A stretch of 9,554 bases of DNA from Spirochaetaceae bacterium UBA4077 (GTDB lineage: Bacteria; Spirochaetota; Spirochaetia; Treponematales; Rectinemataceae): assembly GCA_002383375.1 (NCBI GenBank), contig DFYR01000064.1, positions 17,931 through 27,484 on the forward strand, given 5' to 3'. A model generated the notes under the pieces. The model did not search any database and had not been told where the DNA came from. It was given only the letters and a program-made list of their open reading frames with translations. Made by a program: the position numbers and the translations under genes. Of this stretch, positions 1-6,480 are shown one piece after another (position 1 is the first letter of the stretch; every line of letters begins with the position of its first letter).

Positions 1-1632
1 ATTGTGGATATCGGCATCATGAAGGGCGGGGAAGGGCAGGGGCAGGCGGCTTACATTCTCAAGATGGGCGGCATCATGCTCGCCCTTACCGTGCTGGCGG
101 CTGCAGCCACCGTGACGGTGGGTTATTTCGGCTCCCGGACCGCTTCGGGGGTGGCCAGGGATCTGCGCAGGGCGGTTTTTTCCAAGGTTCAGGACTTTTC
201 ATCTGCCGAGATGGATAAGTTTTCCACCGCCTCCCTCATAACCCGTTCCACCAACGACATCACCCAGATCCAGATGGTCAGCAACATGGCCTTGCGGATG
301 CTTTTCTTTGCCCCCATCATCGGCATCGGGGGAGTCATCCGGGCTACCTCCAAGGCTTCATCCATGTGGTGGATCATCGCCCTGGCGGTGGGGATACTCC
401 TCTCCATCGTAAGCCTGGTGTTCGTCATCGCCCTGCCCAAGTTCAAGAAAATCCAAAAGCTCGTGGACAGGCTCAACCTGGTGTTACGTGAAAATCTCAC
501 CGGCATGATGGTGATCCGGGCCTTCGCCACCGAGTCCAGGGAAGAGGCACGCTTCGACAAGGTCAACACCGATCTCACCCAGACGACCCTCTACATTTCC
601 AAGGTGATGGTGGTCCTGATGCCCCTCATCGGGCTTATCATGAACCTCGTCTCGATCCTCATCGTCTGGGTGGGGGCTCAGGAGATAGCCCAGGCGAGGA
701 TTCAGGTCGGGGACATGATGGCCTTCATGCAGTACTCCATGCAGATTTTCTTTTCCTTCATGATGATGTCCATGATGTTCATCATAATCCCCCGGGCTTC
801 CATATCGGCGGATCGCATCCATGAGGTATTGGCCACCAAGCCTGGCATTGTGGACCCTGCGGCTCCCCATCCGCTGCCTAAAACTGTGAAAGGAGTGGTT
901 CGTTTCGACAAGGTTAGCTTCCGTTATCCGGGCTCCAGCGAAGATGTGCTGCATGATATCGACTTTACGGCGCAGCCTGGGCAGGTTACGGCCATAATCG
1001 GCACCACCGGCGCCGGAAAGTCCACACTCGTGAGCCTGGTGCCGCGCTTTTACGATGTCACCGAGGGTTCGGTCAGCATCGACGGGGTGGATGTGCGGAG
1101 TCTGGGGCAAAAGGAACTCAGGGATTTGTTGGGATTCGTGCCCCAGAAGGCTTCGCTCTTCTCCGGCACCGTGGAGAGTAACCTGCGCTACGCCAAGGAG
1201 GAAGCCTTATCCCAGGATATGGACGAAGCCCTGAACATTGCCCAGGCCAAGGACTTTGTTCATGAAGCGCCTAAGGGGCTTGCCTCGGATGTCTCACAGG
1301 GGGGAGGGAACTTTTCGGGCGGCCAGCGCCAGCGTCTTACCATAGCGCGGGCTCTGGTAAAAAAAGCTCCTATTTATATTTTCGACGACAGCTTTTCCGC
1401 CCTGGACTATTCCACCGACAAGAAGCTCCGTCGGGCGCTGGCGGAAAAAATGGCCGGTGTCACGCTCATTCTGGTAACCCAAAGGGTGGCGACCATCAAG
1501 GAGGCCGACCAGATTATCGTTCTGGACGAGGGAAAGATGGTGGGCAAGGGCAGGCATTCCGAACTGATGGAGCGCTGCGAGGTATACAGGAATATCGCCC
1601 TCTCCCAGCTGAGCCAGGAGGAACTGGCATGA
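1..1632 (+). CDS. ABC exporter half-transporter, degenerate-site subunit (5' partial)
   Basis: Membrane-spanning half of a heterodimeric ATP-driven exporter; the substrate is unknown. The reading frame is open to base 1, and family members have about 50-60 more N-terminal residues, so the real start lies upstream. The GTG at position 4 is just an internal Val codon. Counting from that GTG, hydrophobic segments lie at about 20-42, 97-112, 122-145, 203-225 and 240-262, then the nucleotide-binding domain from about 298. Walker A is GTTGAGKST (333-341), Q-loop Q381, signature FSGGQ (437-441), Walker B IYIFDD (457-462). The catalytic glutamate position is Asp (D462) and the switch histidine position is Gln (Q493). 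These are the substitutions known for the degenerate half of TM287/TM288-like exporters. The stop overlaps the next start (ATGA), implying translational coupling. Confident in family, not in substrate. Confidence 0.93.
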   Translation: MVDIGIMKGGEGQGQAAYILKMGGIMLALTVLAAAATVTVGYFGSRTASGVARDLRRAVFSKVQDFSSAEMDKFSTASLITRSTNDITQIQMVSNMALRMLFFAPIIGIGGVIRATSKASSMWWIIALAVGILLSIVSLVFVIALPKFKKIQKLVDRLNLVLRENLTGMMVIRAFATESREEARFDKVNTDLTQTTLYISKVMVVLMPLIGLIMNLVSILIVWVGAQEIAQARIQVGDMMAFMQYSMQIFFSFMMMSMMFIIIPRASISADRIHEVLATKPGIVDPAAPHPLPKTVKGVVRFDKVSFRYPGSSEDVLHDIDFTAQPGQVTAIIGTTGAGKSTLVSLVPRFYDVTEGSVSIDGVDVRSLGQKELRDLLGFVPQKASLFSGTVESNLRYAKEEALSQDMDEALNIAQAKDFVHEAPKGLASDVSQGGGNFSGGQRQRLTIARALVKKAPIYIFDDSFSALDYSTDKKLRRALAEKMAGVTLILVTQRVATIKEADQIIVLDEGKMVGKGRHSELMERCEVYRNIALSQLSQEELA

Positions 1633-3515
1633 GCGGGCAGACGCGTAAACCCCAGGATCCCCCGGTTCCTCCCGCGGCGAGAGCTTTCCGCCCCGGCGCG
1701 GCCTTGGGTCGTGGCGGCGGCCCCCGCGCCATGATGAAGGGCGAAAAGCCAAAAGATTTTTCCCTGGCCATGAAAAAGCTCATCCGCTACATGGGCGCCT
1801 ACAAGGTCCAGGCCGGCATAGTCATACTTCTCGCCGCGGCTTCCACAATATTCGGCATATTCGGACCCAAGGTATTGGGCAGGGCGACCACCACGCTCGT
1901 GAAAGGCGTTCTCTCCGCGGCCCGGGGCGGCCCGGGCATAGACTTCAAAGCCCTGGGTGGTATTTTGGGCATGGTCTTGGCGCTTTACCTGGCCTCTTCC
2001 GTTTTCAGCTACATTCAGGGCTGGATAATGGCCGGGGTGTCTGCCAAGCTTGCCTATCGTTTCAGAAAAGACCTCCAGGCCAAGCTGAGCCGCATGCCCC
2101 TGGGCTATTTCGATCGCACGAGCCACGGCGAAGTCCTTTCCCGAATGACCAACGATGTGGATACAGTCAACCAAACCTTAAACCAGAGCCTTTCCCAGAT
2201 GATCAGCTCCGTGGTGACGCTTCTGGGGGTTTTCGGCATGATGCTGAGCATCAGCTGGCAGATGACCCTCCTGGCCTTGGTCACCATTCCCCTCTCCCTG
2301 GGGATCATCAAGGTTGTGGTAGGGAAATCCCAGAAATTTTACAAGCGGCAGCAGGAATACCTGGGCCATGTCAACGGCCATATCGAGGAGATTTTCTCCA
2401 GCCATGCCGTGGTAAAGGCTTTTAACGGCGAGGCTAAAAACCAGGCTGCCTTTGATGAGCTCAACGACACTCTCTACCACTCGGCGTGGAAATCCCAATT
2501 TCTCTCCTCCATCATGATGCCCATGATGAATTTTGTGGGCAATGTGGGGTATGTGGGGGTAACTATCCTGGGTGGCTATCTGGCTGCTAATCAGGTCATC
2601 ACCCTGGGGGATGTCCAGGCCTTCATCCAGTATATCCGCAGCTTTACCCAGCCTATGTCCCAGATAGCCAATATCTCCAACATTCTGCAGCAAACCGCCG
2701 CTTCGGCCGAGCGGGTATTCGCTTTTTTGGAAGAAGAGGAAGAAAAAGCCGAGGGCTCAGCGCCGGTCGACAGGGCTCTGGTTCGAGGCAGGGTGGATTT
2801 CCGCAATGTGCGCTTTGGGTATAGCAAGGATGTGCCGGTAATCCACTCCTTCTCCGCCACCGCCCTGGCCGGATCGCGTATCGCCATCGTGGGTCCCACG
2901 GGAGCCGGTAAAACCACAATGGTAAAGCTACTGATGCGTTTTTACGATCTGGATTCGGGCGAAATCCTCGTGGATGGACGCGATATCCGGGATTACTCCC
3001 GACAGGATTTGCGTAAGCTCTTTGCCATGGTGCTGCAGGATGCCTGGCTTTTTTCGGGCAGCATAATGGAAAATATCCGCTATGGCAGGCAAGAGGCTAG
3101 CGACGATGAAGTATATGCCGCTGCCAAGGCCGCTCATGCAGACCATTTTATCCGCGCTTTTCCCGATGGCTACGACACCGAGCTGAATGAAGAGACGAGC
3201 AACATCTCCCAAGGCCAGAAACAGCTGCTCACTATAGCCAGGGCCATATTGGCCGATCCTCCGCTCTTGATTCTGGACGAGGCTACCAGCTCGGTGGATA
3301 CACATACGGAGGTCCTCATCCAGAAGGCCATGGGCAATCTCATGAAAGGCAGGACCAGCTTTATAATTGCTCACAGGCTATCGACGATACGCGACGCCGA
3401 CTTGATTTTAGTGATGGATAAGGGTGATATCGTTGAACAGGGAACCCACGAGGAATTACTGGCGAAAAACGGCTTCTATGCGGGGCTTTACAATAGTCAG
3501 TTCGAAAAAAAATGA
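1629..3515 (+). CDS. ABC exporter half-transporter, catalytic-site subunit
   Basis: Partner of the preceding gene, 628 aa. The start overlaps the upstream stop by 4 nt and has an AGGAGG Shine-Dalgarno at 1616-1621, 7 nt before ATG. Residues 1-40 are a Pro/Gly/Arg-rich cytoplasmic tail, which is common in this subfamily. An ABC-exporter membrane domain follows (about 58-345, six helices), then the nucleotide-binding domain: Walker A GPTGAGKTT (422-430), signature ISQGQ (526-530) in place of LSGGQ, Walker B LILDEATSSVD with catalytic E551, and switch H582. The intact Glu and His with a degenerate SQGQ signature mirror the upstream subunit. The consensus ATP site is therefore this Walker A/B with the partner's SGGQ, and the degenerate site is the reverse. 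This matches the TM287/TM288 pattern. Such pairs usually export drugs, lipids or peptides; nothing here identifies the cargo. Confidence 0.95.
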   Translation: MSGQTRKPQDPPVPPAARAFRPGAALGRGGGPRAMMKGEKPKDFSLAMKKLIRYMGAYKVQAGIVILLAAASTIFGIFGPKVLGRATTTLVKGVLSAARGGPGIDFKALGGILGMVLALYLASSVFSYIQGWIMAGVSAKLAYRFRKDLQAKLSRMPLGYFDRTSHGEVLSRMTNDVDTVNQTLNQSLSQMISSVVTLLGVFGMMLSISWQMTLLALVTIPLSLGIIKVVVGKSQKFYKRQQEYLGHVNGHIEEIFSSHAVVKAFNGEAKNQAAFDELNDTLYHSAWKSQFLSSIMMPMMNFVGNVGYVGVTILGGYLAANQVITLGDVQAFIQYIRSFTQPMSQIANISNILQQTAASAERVFAFLEEEEEKAEGSAPVDRALVRGRVDFRNVRFGYSKDVPVIHSFSATALAGSRIAIVGPTGAGKTTMVKLLMRFYDLDSGEILVDGRDIRDYSRQDLRKLFAMVLQDAWLFSGSIMENIRYGRQEASDDEVYAAAKAAHADHFIRAFPDGYDTELNEETSNISQGQKQLLTIARAILADPPLLILDEATSSVDTHTEVLIQKAMGNLMKGRTSFIIAHRLSTIRDADLILVMDKGDIVEQGTHEELLAKNGFYAGLYNSQFEKK

Positions 3516-3550
3516 AAAAAGGCCTTGACAGCCGCATTGAGGCCGTTTAA
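3515..3550 (+). terminator. Possible weak terminator of the ABC exporter operon
   Basis: A run of A residues after the stop codon precedes GGCCTT (3521-3526). This can pair with GAGGCC (3539-3544), with one G-U pair and a 12-nt loop, and is followed by GTTTAAT. The A-run can pair with the short U-tract. The stem is short and overlaps the -35 box of the candidate promoter, so it could be chance. Confidence 0.3.
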
Positions 3551-3553
3551 TAC
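3525..3553 (+). promoter_or_regulatory. Candidate sigma-70 promoter for the isoleucine leader
   Basis: A perfect -35 TTGACA (3525-3530) is followed by TTTAATAC (3546-3553). Read as TTTAAT (3546-3551, 5/6 match to TATAAT) the spacer is 15 bp. Read as TAATAC (3548-3553, weaker match) it is 17 bp. Transcription would start near 3557-3561, only a few bases before the leader ATG at 3564. It lies just after the ABC operon stop, outside any gene on this strand. Confidence 0.5.
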
Positions 3554-3563
3554 TCTGCCAACG

Positions 3564-3644
3564 ATGAAACGAAGTTCCATGGCCGGCATCATTATTATCA
3601 TTTCCTCGATTATTTGCCCCGGAAGGGGAGTGGAGGAAGTGTAG
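3564..3644 (+). CDS. Isoleucine-rich leader peptide (ilv-type attenuator leader), orphan
   Basis: A 26-codon ORF (ATG 3564, TAG 3642). Its core reads GIIIIISSIICPGRG, with seven Ile codons at 3588-3602 and 3609-3614. A short Ile-rich peptide with a basic N-terminus and a Cys/Pro/Gly-Arg-Gly tail resembles the enterobacterial IlvL leader (…IIIPPCGAALGRGKA) in layout. In ilv attenuation, ribosome stalling at such codons when charged tRNA-Ile is scarce prevents terminator formation. Here a promoter precedes the ORF and a strong terminator begins 34 nt after its stop, the expected order. No clear Shine-Dalgarno precedes ATG 3564 and the predicted 5' UTR is nearly absent. ATG 3579, after GAAG, would give a 21-aa version keeping all Ile codons. 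No ilv gene follows on this strand before arfB, which is opposite. It is well supported as a pattern, but expression is unproven. Confidence 0.55.
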   Translation: MKRSSMAGIIIIISSIICPGRGVEEV

Positions 3645-3694
3645 ACAGCCGCCAAGGCGAGCGTCATACGGCGAAACAGAGGCCGTCCTTCCCC
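3625..3694 (+). promoter_or_regulatory. Candidate antiterminator pairing of the leader
   Basis: GGGGAGTGGAGG (3625-3636), in the last codons of the leader ORF, can pair with CCGTCCTTCCCC (3683-3694), the 5' arm of the terminator. There are 10 of 12 pairs, counting two G-U, with mismatches at 3631/3688 and 3634/3685. A ribosome stalled at the Ile codons would leave 3625-3636 free to form this pairing. One reaching the stop at 3642 would cover it and let the terminator form. This is manual folding without energies. Confidence 0.35.
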
Positions 3695-3717
3695 CGGGAA
3701 GGACGGCCTCTTCGTTT
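3679..3717 (+). terminator. Strong intrinsic terminator (attenuator and/or bidirectional)
   Basis: A perfect 15-bp stem: GAGGCCGTCCTTCCC (3679-3693), a two-base CC turn, and the exact complement at 3696-3710, followed by TTCGTTT. Upstream AAAC (3674-3677) can also pair with GTTT (3714-3717). In the other direction the stem is followed by TGTTTCG, so it probably also ends the arfB transcript, whose stop is 31 bp to the right. For the + strand it ends the leader transcript (about 155 nt). Confidence 0.85.
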
Positions 3718-3740
3718 ATCCGGACCGATACGAGGGCTGC

Positions 3741-4157
3741 CTAGTCAGCCAGGGGTTTCCGCCGTTCCCGCTTGGCGGTGCTATGGGCTTTTTTCATTGC
3801 CAAACGACGTTCCCGGGCGGCGCGGCCCGGTTTGGTGGGTATCCGCGGCAGATTAAGCTTCGCAGCGCTCACTATTAGGCTAAGAAGGCGCTCCAGCGCC
3901 CTGGTTCTGTTGGCCCATTGGCTGCGTTCGTCCTGGACCTGGATAGATATAGAGCCGTCGCTATCCATACGCTGGGCAAGTTTTTCGGCGATTCGCCGCC
4001 GCTCGGCCTCGCTGAGCCCTTCCAGGTCCTGGAGCGCGAGTTTGGCAGTCACCTTGGTGTTGAGTTTATTGACGTTCTGCCCCCCGGGGCCGCCGGATCT
4101 GGAAAAATCGAATTGGACCGCATTGAGCAATGATTTCTTTACTGCTTGGATGTCCAT
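3741..4157 (-). CDS. arfB: ArfB/YaeJ-type peptidyl-tRNA hydrolase, ribosome rescue factor
   Basis: Hydrolyses peptidyl-tRNA on ribosomes stalled at the 3' end of truncated mRNA, releasing the chain without a stop codon. The protein is 138 aa, close to the 140 aa of E. coli ArfB. The release-factor domain carries SGGPGGQNVNK with the catalytic GGQ at 25-27. The C-terminal 30 residues (about 109-138) are strongly basic, as expected for the tail that probes the empty mRNA channel; this separates it from class I release factors. I chose ATG 4157 (MDIQAVKK…) because it places GGQ where the family has it. Upstream in-frame ATG 4298 would add 47 non-family residues lying inside the regulator gene. 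It begins 7 nt after the regulator stop with only a weak AAGAA, suggesting co-transcription and translational coupling. Confidence 0.93.
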   Translation of the reverse strand: MDIQAVKKSLLNAVQFDFSRSGGPGGQNVNKLNTKVTAKLALQDLEGLSEAERRRIAEKLAQRMDSDGSISIQVQDERSQWANRTRALERLLSLIVSAAKLNLPRIPTKPGRAARERRLAMKKAHSTAKRERRKPLAD

Positions 4158-4164
4158 AGGCGAA

Positions 4165-4908
4165 TTATTCTTGGATAGGAGGTTTATTGGTTTCTGCTTG
4201 AGCGGTCGCAGAATTGGATATATCGCGCAACTTCTCGAGGGCGCTGGCGAGATGAATCCGTTGTGCTTCGATGGCTTTCTCGGAATTCTTGATCGCAATG
4301 GCGTCGACTAATGCGGTGTGCTCGCTTAGAATTTTTGCCGGCCATGCTTCCAGGGCAAGAAGCTTAAAACGGCTGATAGTGATGTATTTGTCCATGGTGG
4401 AATACATGCCTTCGTAAAGACGGGTAAGGAGGGGGTTTTTAGCCGCCTCCACGACAAGCATGTGGAGCATCGAGTCCCACTGCGCGCCGGTGGAAGCGCC
4501 TGCGTCCGGATTGCCCTGAACTGCGGCGAGATGGTCGATGCAGGAGCGCATGCGGGAAAGGTCTTCTTCGTTCCGGCGGAGCGCCGCCTGTCCGGCGATT
4601 GGGGGTTCGATAAGAAGACGCATTTCCATGAGGTTTATGAGAAGGTCGCCGGGCCAGAATGTGGCGTACTTCATGCTCGCCGAGAAATCGGCTGATTCCG
4701 GCGCCTTGATGAAAGCGCCCTGGCGCTCTCTGATTTCTATATAGCCCAGGGCTTCGAGAGTGATAATAGCCTCCCTGAGGAGGCCGCGGCTCACGCCGAG
4801 ATCGAGAGCCAGATTTCTTTCAGGAGGTAATTTGTTGTTGGGAAAAACAGCTGGATCCAGGATCATCTTTTGGAGACGTCGGATCAGTTCTTCGCGTTTT
4901 TTTTCCAT
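4165..4908 (-). CDS. GntR-family regulator, FadR subfamily (FCD domain)
   Basis: Ligand-responsive DNA-binding regulator, 247 aa from ATG 4908. The winged helix-turn-helix spans about 5-68, with LPPERNLALDLGVSR (27-41) and the following LREAIITLEALGYIE typical of GntR. The all-helical FCD effector domain runs from about 87 to 232. Its expected metal-binding residues are present: D145 and H149 (WDSMLH), H197 (SEHTAL) and H219 (RIHLAS). Family members with these bind a metal that coordinates a carboxylate effector. ATG 4956 is a longer option, but it lies upstream of the predicted transcription start and lacks a Shine-Dalgarno. ATG 4908 has GTGGAG about 6 nt before it. The gene is divergent from the TRAP-dehydratase operon and faces a palindromic operator, so it most likely controls that operon and itself. 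It is probably a repressor; the effector is unknown, plausibly the transported acid. Confidence 0.9.
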   Translation of the reverse strand: MEKKREELIRRLQKMILDPAVFPNNKLPPERNLALDLGVSRGLLREAIITLEALGYIEIRERQGAFIKAPESADFSASMKYATFWPGDLLINLMEMRLLIEPPIAGQAALRRNEEDLSRMRSCIDHLAAVQGNPDAGASTGAQWDSMLHMLVVEAAKNPLLTRLYEGMYSTMDKYITISRFKLLALEAWPAKILSEHTALVDAIAIKNSEKAIEAQRIHLASALEKLRDISNSATAQAETNKPPIQE

Positions 4909-4927
4909 AATTCGCTCCACAATTCTA

Positions 4928-4956
4928 TTGACAGCAGTATAACGCTGTTTTACCAT
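4928..4956 (+). promoter_or_regulatory. Promoter of the dctPQM-ilvD operon
   Basis: A perfect -35 TTGACA (4928-4933), a 17-bp spacer, and -10 TACCAT (4951-4956, 4/6). The transcription start would be near 4963, immediately before the palindromic operator at 4967-4988, an arrangement suited to repression by a roadblock. The weak -10 could be offset by the perfect -35. It overlaps the opposing promoter. Confidence 0.55.
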
Positions 4957-4964
4957 TATCGCAA
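4936..4964 (-). promoter_or_regulatory. Promoter of the gntR-arfB unit
   Basis: Read on the - strand: -35 TTGCGA (4964-4959, 4/6), a 17-bp spacer, and -10 TATACT (4941-4936, 5/6). The start would be near 4929, giving a leader of about 20 nt containing the GTGGAG Shine-Dalgarno before ATG 4908. The FadR-type palindrome ends three bases upstream of this -35 box. It overlaps the dctP promoter almost completely, so the two should compete for polymerase. Confidence 0.55.
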
Positions 4965-4966
4965 TA

Positions 4967-4988
4967 TGGTCCTACCTTGGTAGGACCA
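4967..4988. promoter_or_regulatory. Tandem FadR-type operator, perfect 22-bp palindrome
   Basis: TGGTCCTACCT (4967-4977) abuts TGGTAGGACCA (4978-4988), forming a perfect inverted repeat with 10-bp arms around TT. Each 11-bp unit also fits the FadR-type TGGTnnnACC pattern; the right unit is close to the core of the E. coli FadR site (CTGGTCGGACCAG). Centres are 11 bp apart, one helical turn. It sits between the dctP start site and ribosome binding site and beside the regulator's -35, so it is the obvious target of the adjacent GntR protein. Confidence 0.8.
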
Positions 4989-5006
4989 GAAATATAGGAG
5001 GAAATC

Positions 5007-5966
5007 ATGAAACGCATTCTCGTCTGCCTGGCAATCGTCCTAGCCCTATCGGCTCCGGTCTTTGCCCTGGATATCAAGCTCGCCCACGTGGTGAACGAGC
5101 AGGATTCCTTTCATCTCGCGGCGACCAAGTTTAAGGAGCTGACGGAAAAGTACACCAATGGTGAAGTCAAGGTGACAATTTTCCCGAACGCGGTCCTGGG
5201 CGATGAGCGAACTCTCCTCGAGCGCATGAAGATGGGCATCGTGGATGCGGCCATCATCACCAACGGTCCCTTTATCAACTTCGTACCGCAGTTTGGCGCG
5301 ATCGATCTGCCCTTCCTCTTCAGAGACCCGGCCCATGCCTATGCGGTGCTCGATGGCCCAATCGGCGACAAGCTCTTCGCCGAGGCCGAAAAGCAGGGCT
5401 GGAAAGGCTTGGCCTGGGCAGAGCGCGGTTTTAGAAATCTGACCAACAGCAAGCGTGCGGTCAATTCTCCCGCCGACATGAAAGGCCTCAAAATCAGGCT
5501 TATGCAGAATCCGATCTACGTGGATTCCTTCAGGGCACTCGGCGCCAACGCGGTGCCTATGGCCTGGACCGAAGCCCTCACCGCCCTTCAGCAGGGAACC
5601 ATCGACGGACAGGAAAATCCCCTCAACGTCATCGTTTCTTTCAAGCTTTACGATAGCCAGAAATACATGACCATAACCCGCCATGCTTACGCCCCGGCTC
5701 CCCTTATCATGAGCACGCTCACATGGAAAAAACTCAAGCCCGCGCAGCAGGAAGCGGTGATGAAGGCAGCTAAAGAAGCCGCCCAGTTTGAGCGTGACTT
5801 TAACAACGCCAGCGAAGCACAGTGGGTAAAGGATCTGGCTGCCAAGGGAATGCAGATCGCCACTCCCGACTTAAGGCCCTTCCTGGACGCTGTCCAGCCT
5901 GTTTACAAGCAGTATGCAGCCCAGTTCGGACAGGATCTCATAGACGCGATTCTCGCGACGAAATAG
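5007..5966 (+). CDS. dctP: TRAP transporter periplasmic solute-binding protein (DctP family)
   Basis: Captures an organic acid outside the cytoplasmic membrane and delivers it to the DctQM permease. The protein is 319 aa, normal for the family. Residues 1-20 are a Sec signal peptide: basic KR, a hydrophobic core, and the VFA cleavage site before LDIKLAHV. A typical DctP fold follows, with FPNAVLGDERTLLERMKMGIVD (59-80), FRNLTNSKR (142-150), GLKIRLMQNPIY (160-171) carrying R164, the arginine that binds the substrate carboxylate in characterised members, and GTIDGQENPL (197-206). There is no lipobox. An AGGAGG ribosome binding site (4996-5001) lies 5 nt before ATG. It is the first gene of the operon, directly after the FadR-type operator. 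The substrate is almost certainly a carboxylate; its identity cannot be read here. Candidates are a sugar acid (uronate, aldonate) or a branched 2-keto or hydroxy acid. Confidence 0.95.
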   Translation: MKRILVCLAIVLALSAPVFALDIKLAHVVNEQDSFHLAATKFKELTEKYTNGEVKVTIFPNAVLGDERTLLERMKMGIVDAAIITNGPFINFVPQFGAIDLPFLFRDPAHAYAVLDGPIGDKLFAEAEKQGWKGLAWAERGFRNLTNSKRAVNSPADMKGLKIRLMQNPIYVDSFRALGANAVPMAWTEALTALQQGTIDGQENPLNVIVSFKLYDSQKYMTITRHAYAPAPLIMSTLTWKKLKPAQQEAVMKAAKEAAQFERDFNNASEAQWVKDLAAKGMQIATPDLRPFLDAVQPVYKQYAAQFGQDLIDAILATK

Positions 5967-5975
5967 GAGAGTTCT

Positions 5976-6479
5976 ATGGCTGCCACAAAGGAGGAACAGG
6001 GGGCGAAAGCCCCGTTCCTCCATGTTTTAAGCGATAGGATAAATGCATTAACCGAAGCCCTGCTCTTTGTGACGATTATCGCCATGGTGGTGGTGACGAC
6101 GCTCCAGATCATTTTTAGATTCTTCTTTCAGGCGTTGACATGGTCAGAGGAGTTATCCTGCTTCCTCCTGGTGCTGGCGAGCCTTCTGGGCACGGCGGTG
6201 GCGTTTAAAAAATCAAACCATATATCCGTGACCTTTGTATTGGACAAGCTTCCTCCTGGACCTAAAAAGGCGGTGCAGACGCTCATTGGATTTCTAGGTA
6301 TCGGTTTTTTCTTGATCGTAGCCTACTATGGCGCGGTTCTCATGAAAACCGAAGCGGGGCAGCTTTCGCCGGCTTTGATGGTGTCGATGAAATGGATTTA
6401 TCTAATGTATCCGGTCACGGGGAGCATAGTACTTCTCCATTTCGTCGATTCCATCGCGACGATCTGGAAAAGGAGCTGA
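5976..6479 (+). CDS. dctQ: TRAP transporter small membrane subunit (DctQ)
   Basis: Small permease subunit that pairs with DctM. The protein is 167 aa with four hydrophobic segments at about 28-48, 60-78, 100-122 and 137-157. The family signature between helices 1 and 2 is present as RFFFQALTWSEEL (48-60), with the conserved Trp-x-Glu-Glu. A charged cytoplasmic loop (87-99) separates the two helix pairs, and the N-terminus (1-20) is polar. The Shine-Dalgarno AGGAGA (5965-5970) overlaps the dctP stop codon, and ATG 5976 is 9 nt after that stop, so translation is closely coupled. Only one base separates its stop from dctM. Sequence conservation in this family is low; the assignment rests on the signature, the topology and the position between dctP and dctM. 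Confidence 0.93.
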   Translation: MAATKEEQGAKAPFLHVLSDRINALTEALLFVTIIAMVVVTTLQIIFRFFFQALTWSEELSCFLLVLASLLGTAVAFKKSNHISVTFVLDKLPPGPKKAVQTLIGFLGIGFFLIVAYYGAVLMKTEAGQLSPALMVSMKWIYLMYPVTGSIVLLHFVDSIATIWKRS

Positions 6480-6480
6480 C

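Noticed and set aside
718..783. Methionine-rich last membrane helix of the first ABC subunit
   Set aside because: Met-rich MMxxM segments are common in TM6 of this exporter subfamily, so it is not evidence of metal transport.
484..2174. Long - strand ORFs under the ABC genes (484-1110 and 1407-2174)
   Set aside because: His/Gly-rich products mirror the codon bias of the real + strand genes; no domain is recognisable.
3735..3750. GGCTG/CAGCC hairpin around the arfB stop
   Set aside because: Only 5 bp, no T run in either direction; the 3679-3710 stem is the clear terminator.
3614..3856. 80-codon + strand ORF across the intergenic hairpin
   Set aside because: It runs through the terminator into the antisense of arfB, has no ribosome binding site and a low-complexity product.
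4158..4298. Longer start (ATG 4298) for arfB
   Set aside because: The extra 47 residues lie inside gntR and do not belong to the ArfB fold; ATG 4157 gives the family length.
3772..4311. 179-codon + strand ORF opposite arfB and the end of gntR
   Set aside because: It is Arg/Ser/Leu-rich shadow translation of the opposite strand, where ArfB and the FCD domain are unmistakable.
4909..4956. Longer start (ATG 4956) for the GntR regulator
   Set aside because: No Shine-Dalgarno, and it would lie upstream of the predicted transcription start; ATG 4908 has GGAG at good spacing.
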